From: Heterobilharzia americana
Taxonomy: Eukaryota > Platyhelminthes > Trematoda > Strigeidida > Schistosomatidae
NCBI GenBank assembly: GCA_944470555.2
Contig: OX104128.1
Span: 40,717,920-40,781,919, forward strand
DNA: 64,000 nucleotides
Direction: 5' to 3'
A program made the position numbers and the translations under genes. Under the pieces are notes generated by a model that ran no database searches, had not been told where the DNA came from, and saw nothing but the letters and a program-made list of their open reading frames with translations. Numbering within the stretch: the stretch's first letter is position 1; each line of letters begins with the position of its first letter. Of this stretch, positions 50,150 through 59,971 are shown piece by piece.

Positions 50150-50335
50150 AGATGTAAGTTGATTGCAGGCAATCGGAAAGAAGTCTTGGATCTAGGTTTC
50201 GTGCTAATTGGCACTCGTCAGCAAGGGATATCTCCAAATTCTACAAAAATGATGTCCCGCCTGAGATTCTGGCCCATATCGCCAAGTGCTGCAGTCAAAG
50301 ATGTTACAACAGAGTTATTCGAGCCATAACTGACC
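50150..50335 (-). mobile_element. Family B hammerhead SINE, ribozyme core intact
   Basis: Minus strand: a degenerate tRNA-like head (A-box remnant 'tcgaataactctgttgtaac', B-box remnant 'gggccagaatctcagg', about 50278-50263), then about 40 bases later a hammerhead with all core residues, then part of the body. It faces the plus-strand family B copy at 50340-50605. Confidence 0.75.
50180..50230 (-). ncRNA. Hammerhead ribozyme, all core residues present (family B)
   Basis: Minus strand: stem I CTTG (50225-50222) pairs with CAAG (50188-50185). The core is CTGACGA (50221-50215), stem II is GTGC/GCAC with loop CAATTA, and GAAA lies at 50200-50197. Stem III is minimal (A-U, mismatch, C-G), and cleavage is expected after ATC, between 50189 and 50188. 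Stem II differs from the GTCC/GGAC stem of families A and C. Activity is inferred. Confidence 0.8.
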
Positions 50336-50339
50336 AACT

Positions 50340-50605
50340 GTAGGACTGACCACAACACTATGTGACGTGGGCTCAAATCTCATGAACATAAGTCCCGTCG
50401 AGGTGGTATATGCACCTTGCTGTCGAGTGATAACATGCACAAAACCTAAGTCCAGGACGTCTTGCAAATTACTTCCAACCTACGCACATCTATCACTGTG
50501 AACCGTGATGCTGAGGCTCCAAGCTTGATGGACACATTGCGAGATGACTGGTAGAATTTGGTCAATACTCAGGACTAGACAACATGTGATTGGCTGCTCT
50601 CACGC
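50340..50605 (+). mobile_element. Family B SINE, decayed ribozyme
   Basis: B-box remnant gtgggctcaaatctcatg (about 50367-50384), a body with gtggtatatgcaccttg, a hammerhead with CTGTCGA and AAAA in place of CTGACGA and GAAA, then the long family B tail ending in 'actagacaacatgtgattgg'. This copy shows the uninterrupted head-to-tail order of the family. Confidence 0.72.
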
Positions 50606-53300
50606 GACCAATCAATGAATATATCTGCCTTGTTAGACCTGACAGTATCTCTTAATCGTATTTAAACAACTGTAGAATAAATATGGCCATATACGCTTCG
50701 AACCCAATACTGAAAAATGAAATTTTTAAACGACTAACTAAAACTGAGATAAAAAATTGAGTTCCATTTTCCAGCTCCCATAATTTCTAACCTGTGTCAA
50801 GAAATAATATAAGGTGATAACCTTGAGGCCCTTATTCAAACAGTTTTTCACTTCATTTAGGATCAAATTATTCTGGACTGAACTTGTGAAGTCAGACTAA
50901 GCCGGACATCATTTTCGGGCATATATGGCTGTTAATCGGCAATGAAGTATTTTTAGAAATAATTTGTCATTTCAGAATCCATACATACTAAAAAGCGGTA
51001 CTTTTCAACAGTTTCTAAACTAAACCTGCATTTTCATTTAATACTACATTCCACGCACACCTAAACAACAATAACAATAAATGAATGAGACAGAAACAAA
51101 TACATGACCGAATAAACATCAGTGGAGTTGATGTAAAACGGATTTTCGACAATATCTTGATGTCACTAAATATGTAATTGTAGTGCTTTCTCAATCCTAA
51201 CACCAACAAGAATTATATTGAATCATAATTTATCATCATAACATCGGTATTGCAACAAAATGAGTATAATTGTCCTTCGAGTTGTTAACCTTCTGATGTC
51301 TCGACTGAAATGTGACAGTCAATGGTTGACTTAATCTTAGCTTCATTCCTATCACATGAAACACTTCTTCTGACTGTCATGTGATGGTATGATAACAATA
51401 GTTATAAGCTAAAGCTTTTCACCTCAATCTCAGTTAAACTGAACTAGGGAAAATCAAGGATCACCCAATTTAGATTATACTACATAAACTATTTCAGATT
51501 CATCAAAACTCTGTCTATGTTAACAGACTTTAAATTCCATCTCGGTACCAGCTTTCTTTCAGCTTCATTAATGATCATCTTACGCTCCTGGTATTATGCT
51601 TTTTGTATTCAAGCTTGCATACTGTCTGACCAGTTAAGCAATATTTCGTACATAGACCTCATGGTGAGCTAGAATTTGCCATGTTCTGAAAGTCTTCTAC
51701 GTCATAGAGACTCAAAAATGTTTCCCAAGGTTTTGAAGGAAAACAGCTTAAATACAGGTGAAATGTTAAGGTGATGATAAATGTAACTGCAAAAATACTT
51801 TAAATTGGTGAGCAAACCAACTGTATGCACAACAATGGCATGCAAAGCAGCCAATCTGCAGGACATTGGTTTAGTTGCTGGCACTCAACAATCAGATATA
51901 AATGAAATACAAAAAGAGTCTATAGCGAAGATAGTTATCTTTTCAATGACTCATTTTCACAGTTGTGCATTCGTAAATATAGAAGTAAAGTGGCAGAATG
52001 TTTCCAACAAGTTTCAAGTCAGAAGTCCAACTAGATTGATGAGAGTATAGAGAAAAACTAAGTGGTATTACATAACAGTCGTTCTCAATAGTTTTTAAAA
52101 ATTCAGTGAACATTAAAACTTGGTATATGGTAACAGTAAGTTGTGGTAAAGAGACTTTCTGAACATTTAGCCCCTTTAAAGAGCTCGTTCAGCATGCTAT
52201 ACAGTGTCGATCAAACAAATGGGATAGGGTGAATATTGAACATTTATTTGCAGTCGCAGGTCAAGAACATTTTGTTATTTCACTTGTATATTTCTGAGTG
52301 AGCAGCTGCGAAAATGAGTCATCGAAAAGATAGCTGTAACCTCCTTTTGTTTTAAGTGGCCAATAAGGAGTTATTCATTGTATATGTAATACTGCAGTGA
52401 ACTAACTTTTCTTCATAATTTCGAACTTAGTGAACTAGGTGCTATATTCACAGTCTTATTATTGTCTTTTCAGTTATAGCTGTTCTGACATATGTGTACA
52501 ACACTAGCAGATAGACGGTAATGAACCTAGAATTACCTTCCATGTTCAAAACATCTGCGCTAATGTTTGTTTTCCACAGCATGCAGCAAATCATACTCTA
52601 AATAAGGAACACCCTATCACCAAACTGGCTGTTGAAGGAATTAGGTTGCTCGCTCATCCTACTAATCTAAGAGTTTATAAATCTCGAATGTTCTACAGTT
52701 GGAGCTACAAAATTCTCACGAATCATCCGCCATTATTTCGATAAAATTATTAAGACACTTTATTGGAAATTAAGTCAAATTATTTTGAGACTTAGGGCAT
52801 AAAATAAATAACCACCTTTCATAATAAAAGGTATGGTCTAGGAGTAATGCTTAGATTTTAAAAGCAAATCATATAATAGATATGCGTGCATTTTCCTTAA
52901 GGAATTAAAACATGGATTTGTTCAATTGTATTGGCTTTCTTGCTAGTCGCTTTCATCGTGGAACATGAAATATCCGAACACTTTAATCTCTTCACTACTG
53001 AAGTAATCACTCATGTGTACTATGAAGCAAATAATACCAAAACCACGCTGCAGATTAATTTTAATTTTTTGACATTTTAAACGAACTTCTTGAGAACTGG
53101 AAACTAAGAGAAGAAACTGTAACTAACATAAGAACCCACCTGAGTAAGTAACTTAGGAAGCATAGAATGTGAGATGGACTGCTTAAGGGAGTAGCGAATT
53201 TCTGTAGTGATATGCAATGTTTGGCATAAATGATGACGTAAGCGCATAACAGAAAGGTTCAAAAAAAGATAATTAATTACACTTAGATAGTAATGACGGA
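50606..53300. other. AT-rich stretch, nothing recognised
   Basis: An 81-codon ORF at 51805-52050 (plus) has no recognised motif. No repeat matched. Confidence 0.45.
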
Positions 53301-53475
53301 TGATGGTTAGCAGTGGAATTCAAGATGCATATTTCGTCCTATTTGGGACTCGTCAGCCGGATGTACCTGCTTCTCAGTGAGTCATGTTGTTCTCACCGTG
53401 AATAAAACTCGGGACCGATCGCTTCAAACGCCAGAGCGTTATCCACTACACCACCAAGCCACGACAGCCACTTAT
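53301..53475 (-). mobile_element. Family A hammerhead SINE, well preserved
   Basis: Minus strand: head 'gtggcttggtggtgtagtgg' (A box, about 53466-53447), then the B-box region (gatcggtcccgagtt, about 53422-53408) and a ctcactgag spacer. The ribozyme (53368-53310) and the flank cactgctaaccatcat follow. It sits immediately downstream, in its own orientation, of the 229-bp foldback at 53499-53727. Confidence 0.82.
53310..53368 (-). ncRNA. Hammerhead ribozyme, core intact, stem I weakened (family A)
   Basis: Minus strand: CTGACGA (53356-53350), stem II GTCC/GGAC with loop CAAATA, GAAA (53335-53332), and cleavage triplet ATC. Stem I near the core is mostly wobble or mismatched (CCGG against TTGA), so the fold may be weak despite the intact core. 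Confidence 0.72.
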
Positions 53476-53498
53476 TGTGCGACGGGCAAAATTATAAT

Positions 53499-53727
53499 GT
53501 TATCGCTTGTGTTATACAGCCGTTGACTGGACCGAACTGATCGGTATCTATTGGCATACAGGCTCCTGTATGGATGCCTTGATATCGCCTGTGTTTTTGA
53601 TCAACCATCTATCATTACCATATTAGCAAAAACATATGCAGTGTCGAGGCATCCGTGCAGGAGCCTATGTGGCAATAGGGAAGGATCAGTTTGGTTCAGT
53701 GAACGACGGTCTAATACAAGCAATAAC
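53499..53727. repeat. Foldback: 101-bp inverted arms, 27-nt loop (family A tail)
   Basis: Arms 53499-53599 and 53627-53727 pair at a constant coordinate sum (107226), with no indel and about three quarters of bases complementary. Each arm is a copy of the family A tail seen at 48241-48345 (landmarks caggagcc, ggatgcc, cttgtgttat/ataacacaag). RNA from either strand would form a long hairpin next to the ribozyme SINE. Confidence 0.85.
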
Positions 53728-55385
53728 ACACTTCTCAAATATTCTATGATGGCTAAATGCTTTGTGTAGTGACCATCTGGAGAGTTTCCAAAGCATCTGT
53801 TGCATGTTCTCTGTCTAGAAATTGAATAATACATTCAGCAAGCTGAAGGTGTTTATCCCATTTAATTTAGTGTGTCCTGAAGAATGCTTAAACCTTCTAG
53901 GACAGAATCTTATTCCTATCTTTTCAGAGTGACCAGCTTGCATTAGCATACTCATAATCAGACTCAATATGAGAAAGATTCCCATAGACGTTCGATCGCA
54001 ATAATGAAAACTTTTCTCCCTAAAAAAGCGAACCACTTTTTCATGACAAGTTTAGTCGGTGTTGTTATAAGTATACTGTTTATTTTGCTGGAAATATTAT
54101 CACTGTGAATGTCAAGGCGAAGAAGCATACACTTTTCTCTAGCCTTGACATTTTGCTACTTTGATATTTAACGAAAAATCTTTGAGTTGAACTGCTGTCT
54201 AGCGAGCATTTCTTGATTATCAGAAACTGTTCCACTAATATGACCTAAGTACACATCTCACTTGAGTACAGTCAAAGCTTTTTCGAAAAAAAGATCTTTA
54301 AAAGCTACTTACGATCAGATAATATCTATTTTTGATGATTAAAATCTTTGGAGCATACTGTCCACCCGATTTTGCTGACTAATATGAGGAAACTCAAACT
54401 TCTAATCGTTTCTATGCTTGATAGTACTCGAAATGTCCTCAGTGATCTTGTGACCGGGCTAAGAACAATTATGTTGTTTTCATCTACTCACCATCCTTTA
54501 AAAAGTGACATCAAACTAAACTGAGATGGGTAATCTAACTAAAGATTGAAGTACGGATCCCCATCACCTACAGAATTGACACTACCTTCTTATTTGGATT
54601 TTCTAGAAGATGTATGGAAAACTGAACAGTGGTTAGTACACGCACTGTTGAGAATATTGATAAGACATCTATCGTTTATTTTACTGATATAAAAAAACTC
54701 AAATTACACATGCTAAAAGAACAACGATCGAAGGAATACCAAGTTTCTGTTACTTCAGTTCCTTCAACAAGTGATTCTATGTTCTTCTGTTCTATTCGTA
54801 TGATTTCTAATTGGGAGGTTTCTTGACTGCTTAGTTTTCTGCAAATACAACTCATTTGCGTTTCTTCAAGGTTTACTGTCCATGACAGCTGAAGAAAATA
54901 ATGCTAAAGAATACATTTTAGCAATCATTCTGGTTATCAAAAGTAGCATATACAATTAGGCCTGTTTTTATTGACGTCAAAACCATACGATGAACAATGC
55001 ATGTACCGAAATATAAGTTGAATATTTATATAATATAATTTATAGTTTTGCAAACAGTATTAAAAAGTATTCAATAGGAATAGAACAATTGTCGCGTATT
55101 CAGTGACGTGGAATAATTCTCTTTTTATATAAGTTGAAGTCTTTTCGTTGTTAATTATTCTGGTGAATATTCATCAAACCATTGAAATGAATACAATAAA
55201 TAATATTGACAGAGTTCCGTTTGTTAACTCCAGTTACACGCGCATACCTAAAAAGGCGTTCGCTCAACGCAGAGACAAGTTGATTCAAACATTTTTGCTT
55301 TCACGTGTTTGTTTGTGATGATTATTTAAAATCTCTAAAAAAAACGAAAACGGTATATTCAAATAGCAATCATAATGTTGTTATT
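53728..55385. other. AT-rich stretch, nothing recognised
   Basis: No supported feature. Confidence 0.45.
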
Positions 55386-56582
55386 TGAATTTGGATAATA
55401 TAATTAGAAGACACAGATTATCTGAAAAATGTGATGTATTAGCATTATACACTTCGAACAATCTGATCACACATTTACTTGTTAAGGCATTATATATGAA
55501 AACTGGAAGTGGCGGAAGGATAAATATGACATGAAGGAATTCAATGATAAGAAAGATAATGAGAGGAATATAAGATAAGATTTGAAGACAATCTTGGTAA
55601 TACGATAAAATGGGCATTACCAAGGTAGGCTTAATGTAAGGACAAACTGTTTTTGCACACACAATGGGGGGTTAAGTTTAATTATGGCTAGTGCCGCAAC
55701 AAACTTAATTATATGCCCCCGGACAGTTTCTGTACAAAATTGTAAAGGCTGTCTTGATATCGATTCTATGACTCTTATCAATGATATGTTTTGCAATGGA
55801 TGATGGTGGTTGTCTGCCATTTGCGCTTATCAGTGTTTGTGAATCCAGCTGCTTTCGTAGCCGTTTCGGAACATGTTCCCCTACCCTCAAGTGCATATCA
55901 CGATTAGTCCTCCCTATGTATATTTGTCCACACATAAATGTAAATTTATAAAAGCAGTGGGATGTGACTCAATCGTTTATACAGCGCTGAGGTTTAGGTT
56001 GCAGCAGGTGTTTGGTCTCTCAACTACGATAAGCATAGTACGTTTTGATAACAGCAGACCTTAACCTTCGTTTTAATATTATGCTGTTAGATTCTACTCT
56101 GTATGGTAACGCGATGTAAACGCATTTTGTCGAAACAGAGTACAGATTAGGTGTGAATCCTCGCTGATTTTTGCAGCGGTTTATGAACTTCAATGGATAT
56201 CCATTTTCCACTAATGTTTCCGTTAGTATTTTGATATCATCATCCACTGAGTCCTCCATACAGATACTCTGGATCCTTTTAAATAGACAAATTACCAAAC
56301 CTCGCCTGTATTGGGCTGGACAAAAGCTATAGAAACTTAAATGCTGACCTGTCCAAGTAGGCTTCCTGTAGATCGACCGTTTTATTGAACCATCATTTCT
56401 ACGACTCAGGAGTATATCCAGGAATGTTAGATGGTTTTCTCTTTCTTCTTCACATGTCAGACTTATGTTCTTTTGTACGTTGTTAAGTCTTTCTAACAAA
56501 AATGTCGCATCTTCATGCTTATAACATATCTTTTATAGAAAGTAACTTTAATAATGAGATCGACGGTCAAGCGTTCAATGTG
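55386..56582 (-). mobile_element. Penelope-like element, RT C-terminal part plus GIY-YIG
   Basis: The minus strand has an open 159-codon piece (56499-56020) with 'HLTFLDILLSRR', 'YRKPTWTGQHLSFYS' and 'LVENGYPLKFINR', which is the RT thumb/linker end of a PLE. A GIY-YIG domain follows (55935-55705): 'YIGRTNRDMHLRVGEH' and 'PPSSIAKHIIDKSHRID'. After a frameshift comes the 'ALAIIKLNPPLCVQKQ' and 'LSLPW' C-terminus (about 55700-55617), then an AT-rich 3' region to 55386. The catalytic YVDD part is missing. The lineage is the same as at 29.1-29.7 kb. The last 549 bp is duplicated in inverted orientation at 56583-57131. Confidence 0.9.
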
Positions 56583-57131
56583 TGTGTGGACAAACATACA
56601 TAGGGAGGACTAATCGTGATATGCACTTGAGGGTAGGGGAACATATTCCGAAACGGCTACGAAAGCAGCTGGATTCACAAACACTGATAAGCGCAAATGG
56701 CAGACAACCACCATCATCCATTGCAAAACATATCATTGATAAGAGTCATAGAATCGATATCAAGACAGCCTTTACAATTTTGTACAGAAACTGTCCGGGG
56801 GCATATAATTAAGTTTGTTGCGGCACTAGCCATAATTAAACTTAACCCCCCATTGTGTGTGCAAAAACAGTTTGTCCTTACATTAAGCCTACCTTGGTAA
56901 TGCCCATTTTATCGTATTACCAAGATTGTCTTCAAATCTTATCTTATATTCCTCTCATTATCTTTCTTATCATTGAATTCCTTCATGTCATATTTATCCT
57001 TCCGCCACTTCCAGTTTTCATATATAATGCCTTAACAAGTAAATGTGTGATCAGATTGTTCGAAGTGTATAATGCTAATACATCACATTTTTCAGATAAT
57101 CTGTGTCTTCTAATTACATTATCCAAATTCA
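56583..57131 (+). mobile_element. Inverted copy of the Penelope-like 3' end
   Basis: It carries the same GIY-YIG piece (to 56812), the same frameshift and the same LSLPW end (to 56897) as 55386-55934, but on the plus strand. Only a handful of differences were seen in 549 bp (for example near 56645 and 57115). The shared frameshift shows derivation by duplication of an already damaged copy, or that both came from the same damaged source. It abuts the internally truncated 5' edge of the RT piece. Confidence 0.9.
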
Positions 57132-57542
57132 TAAATGGGACTACCCATTTCAAGTTGTTATTTGACGCGATGCATTTCATTTCAGTATTAATGTGATCAT
57201 GAATCTCAAGATAAGTGGAACGTGTGATTACGAAAGTAAAAAAAGTTTGAAGTTGTCTTGGGTTTGGTTTAAAAAACAGACGAATAATTTCCCTTCCTTT
57301 ATCTGCTCTTCATTAGCTGTACGCTAACACATATGTTTCCAATTACTATACACCATAACGACAAACTAACTTCTCATCAATATTTAAGAGAATAGAATAA
57401 CATTGCATATCCATAACACTCGAAATCAAACCAGAAAGTTGATATTATATCCAGTGTCAACCAAACACCCAGAAAAGAGGAACTTATTATTGGTTTTGTT
57501 TGTACCATACTCAAAAATCTTGGCAAGCGTTAGAAAACGAAG
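57132..57542. other. Nothing recognised
   Basis: No supported feature between the two PLE inverted structures. Confidence 0.45.
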
Positions 57543-57900
57543 TGGTAGGTGTTGATTCGATATAAACAGATTTGAAAATTAGTCTCTCTCTCTCTCTTCA
57601 CTTAAGTTAATTGGGCTTTAATGCAGTGACTTAATCTCACACAATTTTTGTGTTAGTGCATGCATTGCAATAGCTGAGTGTCTTTCTAGATTATTGATCT
57701 TATTCGAATCTGCCATTCTATATTTAGCTAAATTCCTATGTCCTACTAATCTAACTGACCAAGACTGGCTAGTGTGACTTGTATATTTGACCCTGCAGTC
57801 ATTACATGGAATGTGATAGATCAGATTATTTTGTTTAATTGGATCTTTTGAATCCTTAAGCCAACTTTTCTCTGAGTAAACTTGTAGGTTTAAATGCCAC
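57543..57900 (-). mobile_element. Penelope-like GIY-YIG fragment, left arm of foldback
   Basis: The minus strand encodes 'LKDSKDPIKQNNLIYHIPC' (about 57880-57824), 'KYTSHTSQSWSVRLVGHRN' (where YIG-Q-T is normal) and 'RHSAIAMHALT', a PLE GIY-YIG domain of a lineage different from 55.6 kb. The YIG triad is YTS, so it is inactive. A CT microsatellite lies at about 57583-57597, near its 3' side. Confidence 0.8.
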
Positions 57901-58257
57901 CCTAATTCCAGCTTACAAACTAGCTCAGAGATAAGTCAGCTTAAAGATTCTACAGATTCAATAAAACAAAATAATCTAATCTGCCAAATTCCCTGTAAGC
58001 ACAGCTAGGTCAAGTACACAAGTCACACTAGCCGGTCGTTGTAAGTTAGATTAGTAGAACATAGGAATTTAGCTAAATATAGAATGGCAGACTCGAATAA
58101 GATCAATAATCTAGAAAGACACTCAGCTATTGCAATGTATGCATTCACACACAAACAACAGTCTGGGGTTAAACTACTGTATTAAGGCCTAAATTAAACC
58201 AGGTGAAGAGAGAGAGACTGATTACTAAATCTTTTTTCATCGAATCAACACCCAACC
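57901..58257 (+). mobile_element. Penelope-like GIY-YIG fragment, right arm of foldback
   Basis: The plus strand reads as the same domain as the left arm ('NNLICQIPC', 'VKYTSHTSRSL', 'RLVEHRNLAKYRMADSNK', 'RHSAIAMYAFTHK'). Both arms share the YTS change. Coordinates pair with the left arm at a sum of 115800. The outer 240 bp is much more alike than the inner part. Confidence 0.8.
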
Positions 58258-58479
58258 AAACATATGTAATAGAAATGACGCAATACTCTTACTAGAGGTA
58301 TGGTAAACCTTACTACCAGTAGAAACAAAAACATGAGGTGGTATGACTATAGAAGCAGGTGTCGAAAGTAGTGTAATTATATTGATATGATTAGGAGCAA
58401 TGATAATTTATGCTGGAAACATCATCAATTAAATAATACTGTATCACTGTGCTCTATATATTAAATATATACCAAAAAT
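58258..58479. other. Nothing recognised
   Basis: Short AT-rich gap between PLE fragments. Confidence 0.4.
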
Positions 58480-59118
58480 CTGTTGGCGAGATCGCAAAGG
58501 ATACCAAATAAAGTGGAATCTCAGCAAGCAGATACGCAACTTGTTCGGGAAGTCTTAATACAAAATAACTATCTAGACAAACTATTAAAAAGGATCGAAA
58601 AAATTTTATCGAATAAAAATATGAGAAACTCAAGACATAAAGATTGGATAAGTACTATAGTACTTACTTAGCGAACATCCACTTCAGAGGAAATAAGACG
58701 TATCCTTAGCAGTTACAACATCGGAGTATTCTTTAAGGTGACGAATACATTACACTCATACCTGTGTAAATTAAAAGATCGGATTCCTCAGTTGGAACAA
58801 AAAATGGTGTTCATAAGGTAGACTGCAGTGAATGCGATGCTACATACATTGGAGAGACATCACGTCTAGCCGAACACGGTCGAAGTTTTAAAAAAATCAC
58901 CAAAAAATTCCTATGATCTAGAAAAGCTTGAAAAAAGCTCTGCTATTGCGGCTCATGCCCTATATTCAGGTCATAGAATATCATTCGAACAGACAAAAAA
59001 AGTTCTGCAAGAGGGTTTTCTTTCTCACAAAGAGCGGACCATTGCAGAAGCTTCGCACATCTGTTCATATCCTTCTTCGATCAACAGAAAAGATGGGTTA
59101 GACATCCCACTAATATAG
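58480..59118 (+). mobile_element. Penelope-like element, linker plus GIY-YIG end
   Basis: The plus strand starts with 'EVLIQNNYLDKLLKRIEKI' (about 58540), the RT-to-linker region. 'TSEEIRRILSSYNIGVFFKV' (58683-58742) and 'LHSYLCKLKDRIP' follow, then GIY-YIG 'VDCSECDATYIGETSR' (about 58819-58866, triad intact). After frame changes comes an open 66-codon end with 'SSAIAAHALYSGHRISFEQT', finishing at TAG 59116-59118. The lineage is close to the 57.5-58.2 kb fragments (shared SAIA-HA block). Confidence 0.86.
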
Positions 59119-59589
59119 CAAACAATAATGACTCGCCTAGGCAGTTATAAATAATATCTGAAAAGAAGGTAGAACATAATTTCATTCCACATGGTTCATT
59201 TATTCCGAATTCACTCTAGTTTAAATACTCTCCAGTGTTATTTCCCTTAATCGTCTTAACCACGGGGAAAAAAAGAAAAGGAAAGAGGGAAAAAAGGAAA
59301 AGAAAAGAAAAAAAAGGTTGCATTTAAACAGATTGTCTAGTCCTATTACATACACCTTATTGATCTACAATTTTTATCAGTTTTACACTACTTTCTGAGT
59401 CATACACATTCAATGAACCATAACATAATCCATTTTGTTATCATTGATACTTCAAGTGTTATCAAAAATACATTTATGGTTATCATTATTGTTATTATTT
59501 ATTTCAAATATACTGTCTGATCTTCAAATATTCATTCTTCGAAACTAGTAATCTATTCATTTTTGAGATGAATGGGGATTTTTAATTTA
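59119..59589. other. AT-rich gap with a polypurine tract
   Basis: Nothing coding was recognised. 59264-59317 is pure purine. Confidence 0.5.
59264..59317 (+). repeat. 54-nt uninterrupted polypurine tract
   Basis: G and A only on the plus strand. Such tracts can form triplex or stall polymerases; no element boundary coincides with it. Confidence 0.9.
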
Positions 59590-59971
59590 GAAGAAGTATT
59601 CATCATGGACTTACATCAGTTGGGCCCACTAGTGACTTGCATCCAGATGGATGTCAGGAAGTTCTAATGAGAAGCTGTAACCTATGGGGTCAACCAGCTG
59701 GAAGTGAAGTGGATGCTAAGTAAAAACCTTGGGTAACATTCGTGCTATGTCGTAAATTGACAGAAGTTGGAAATTGTAAGCCACTGAAAACCGACTGAGT
59801 GGCTGAATGGTTAACGCGTTCGCCATGAAACCTGAATGTCCTGAGTTCTATCTGTAGCCTGATTGTGGGTGCGTACTGGTGAGGAGTCACATACTATAAC
59901 GAAACAGCTGTCCAGTGCTCCCAGATCTTCAATGGTTCCCCAACTGTCAGTCCGTGATGAATACTACTTCT
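59590..59971 (+). mobile_element. Family C hammerhead element with inverted ends
   Basis: The ends 59590-59622 and 59936-59971 are inverted copies (gtattcatcatggac against gtccgtgatgaatac). In order it holds a 5' part shared with the 23.7 kb element (acagaagttggaaat), a good A box (gagtggctgaatggttaacg, 59797-59816), a degraded B box, a hammerhead and a tail. The ribozyme (59873-59918) has GTGAGGA for CTGAGGA and a disrupted stem II (GTCA/TAAC), but keeps GAAA, CAGCTGTC and the CACTG/CAGTG-type stem I partner. It is probably inactive. Confidence 0.78.

Larger units (their letters stand above)
55386..57131. repeat. Large inverted repeat, 549-bp arms, 648-bp spacer
   Basis: Arms 55386-55934 and 56583-57131 (coordinate sum 112517) are about 99% identical by eye. 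The spacer is the RT piece. PLEs are known for variable terminal repeats, including inverted ones, so this may be the element's own terminal structure rather than a later rearrangement. Confidence 0.92.
57543..58257. repeat. 715-bp palindrome-like foldback made of two PLE fragments
   Basis: Arms of about 350 bp meet with almost no spacer near 57900, head to head. Identity falls from high at the outside to about 75% near the centre. Confidence 0.85.

Noticed and set aside
55381..55662. 93-codon hydrophobic ORF, also as 113 codons at 56855-57196
   Set aside because: It lies in the AT-rich 3' region of the PLE; hydrophobicity follows from T-rich codons. Duplicated because the arm is duplicated.
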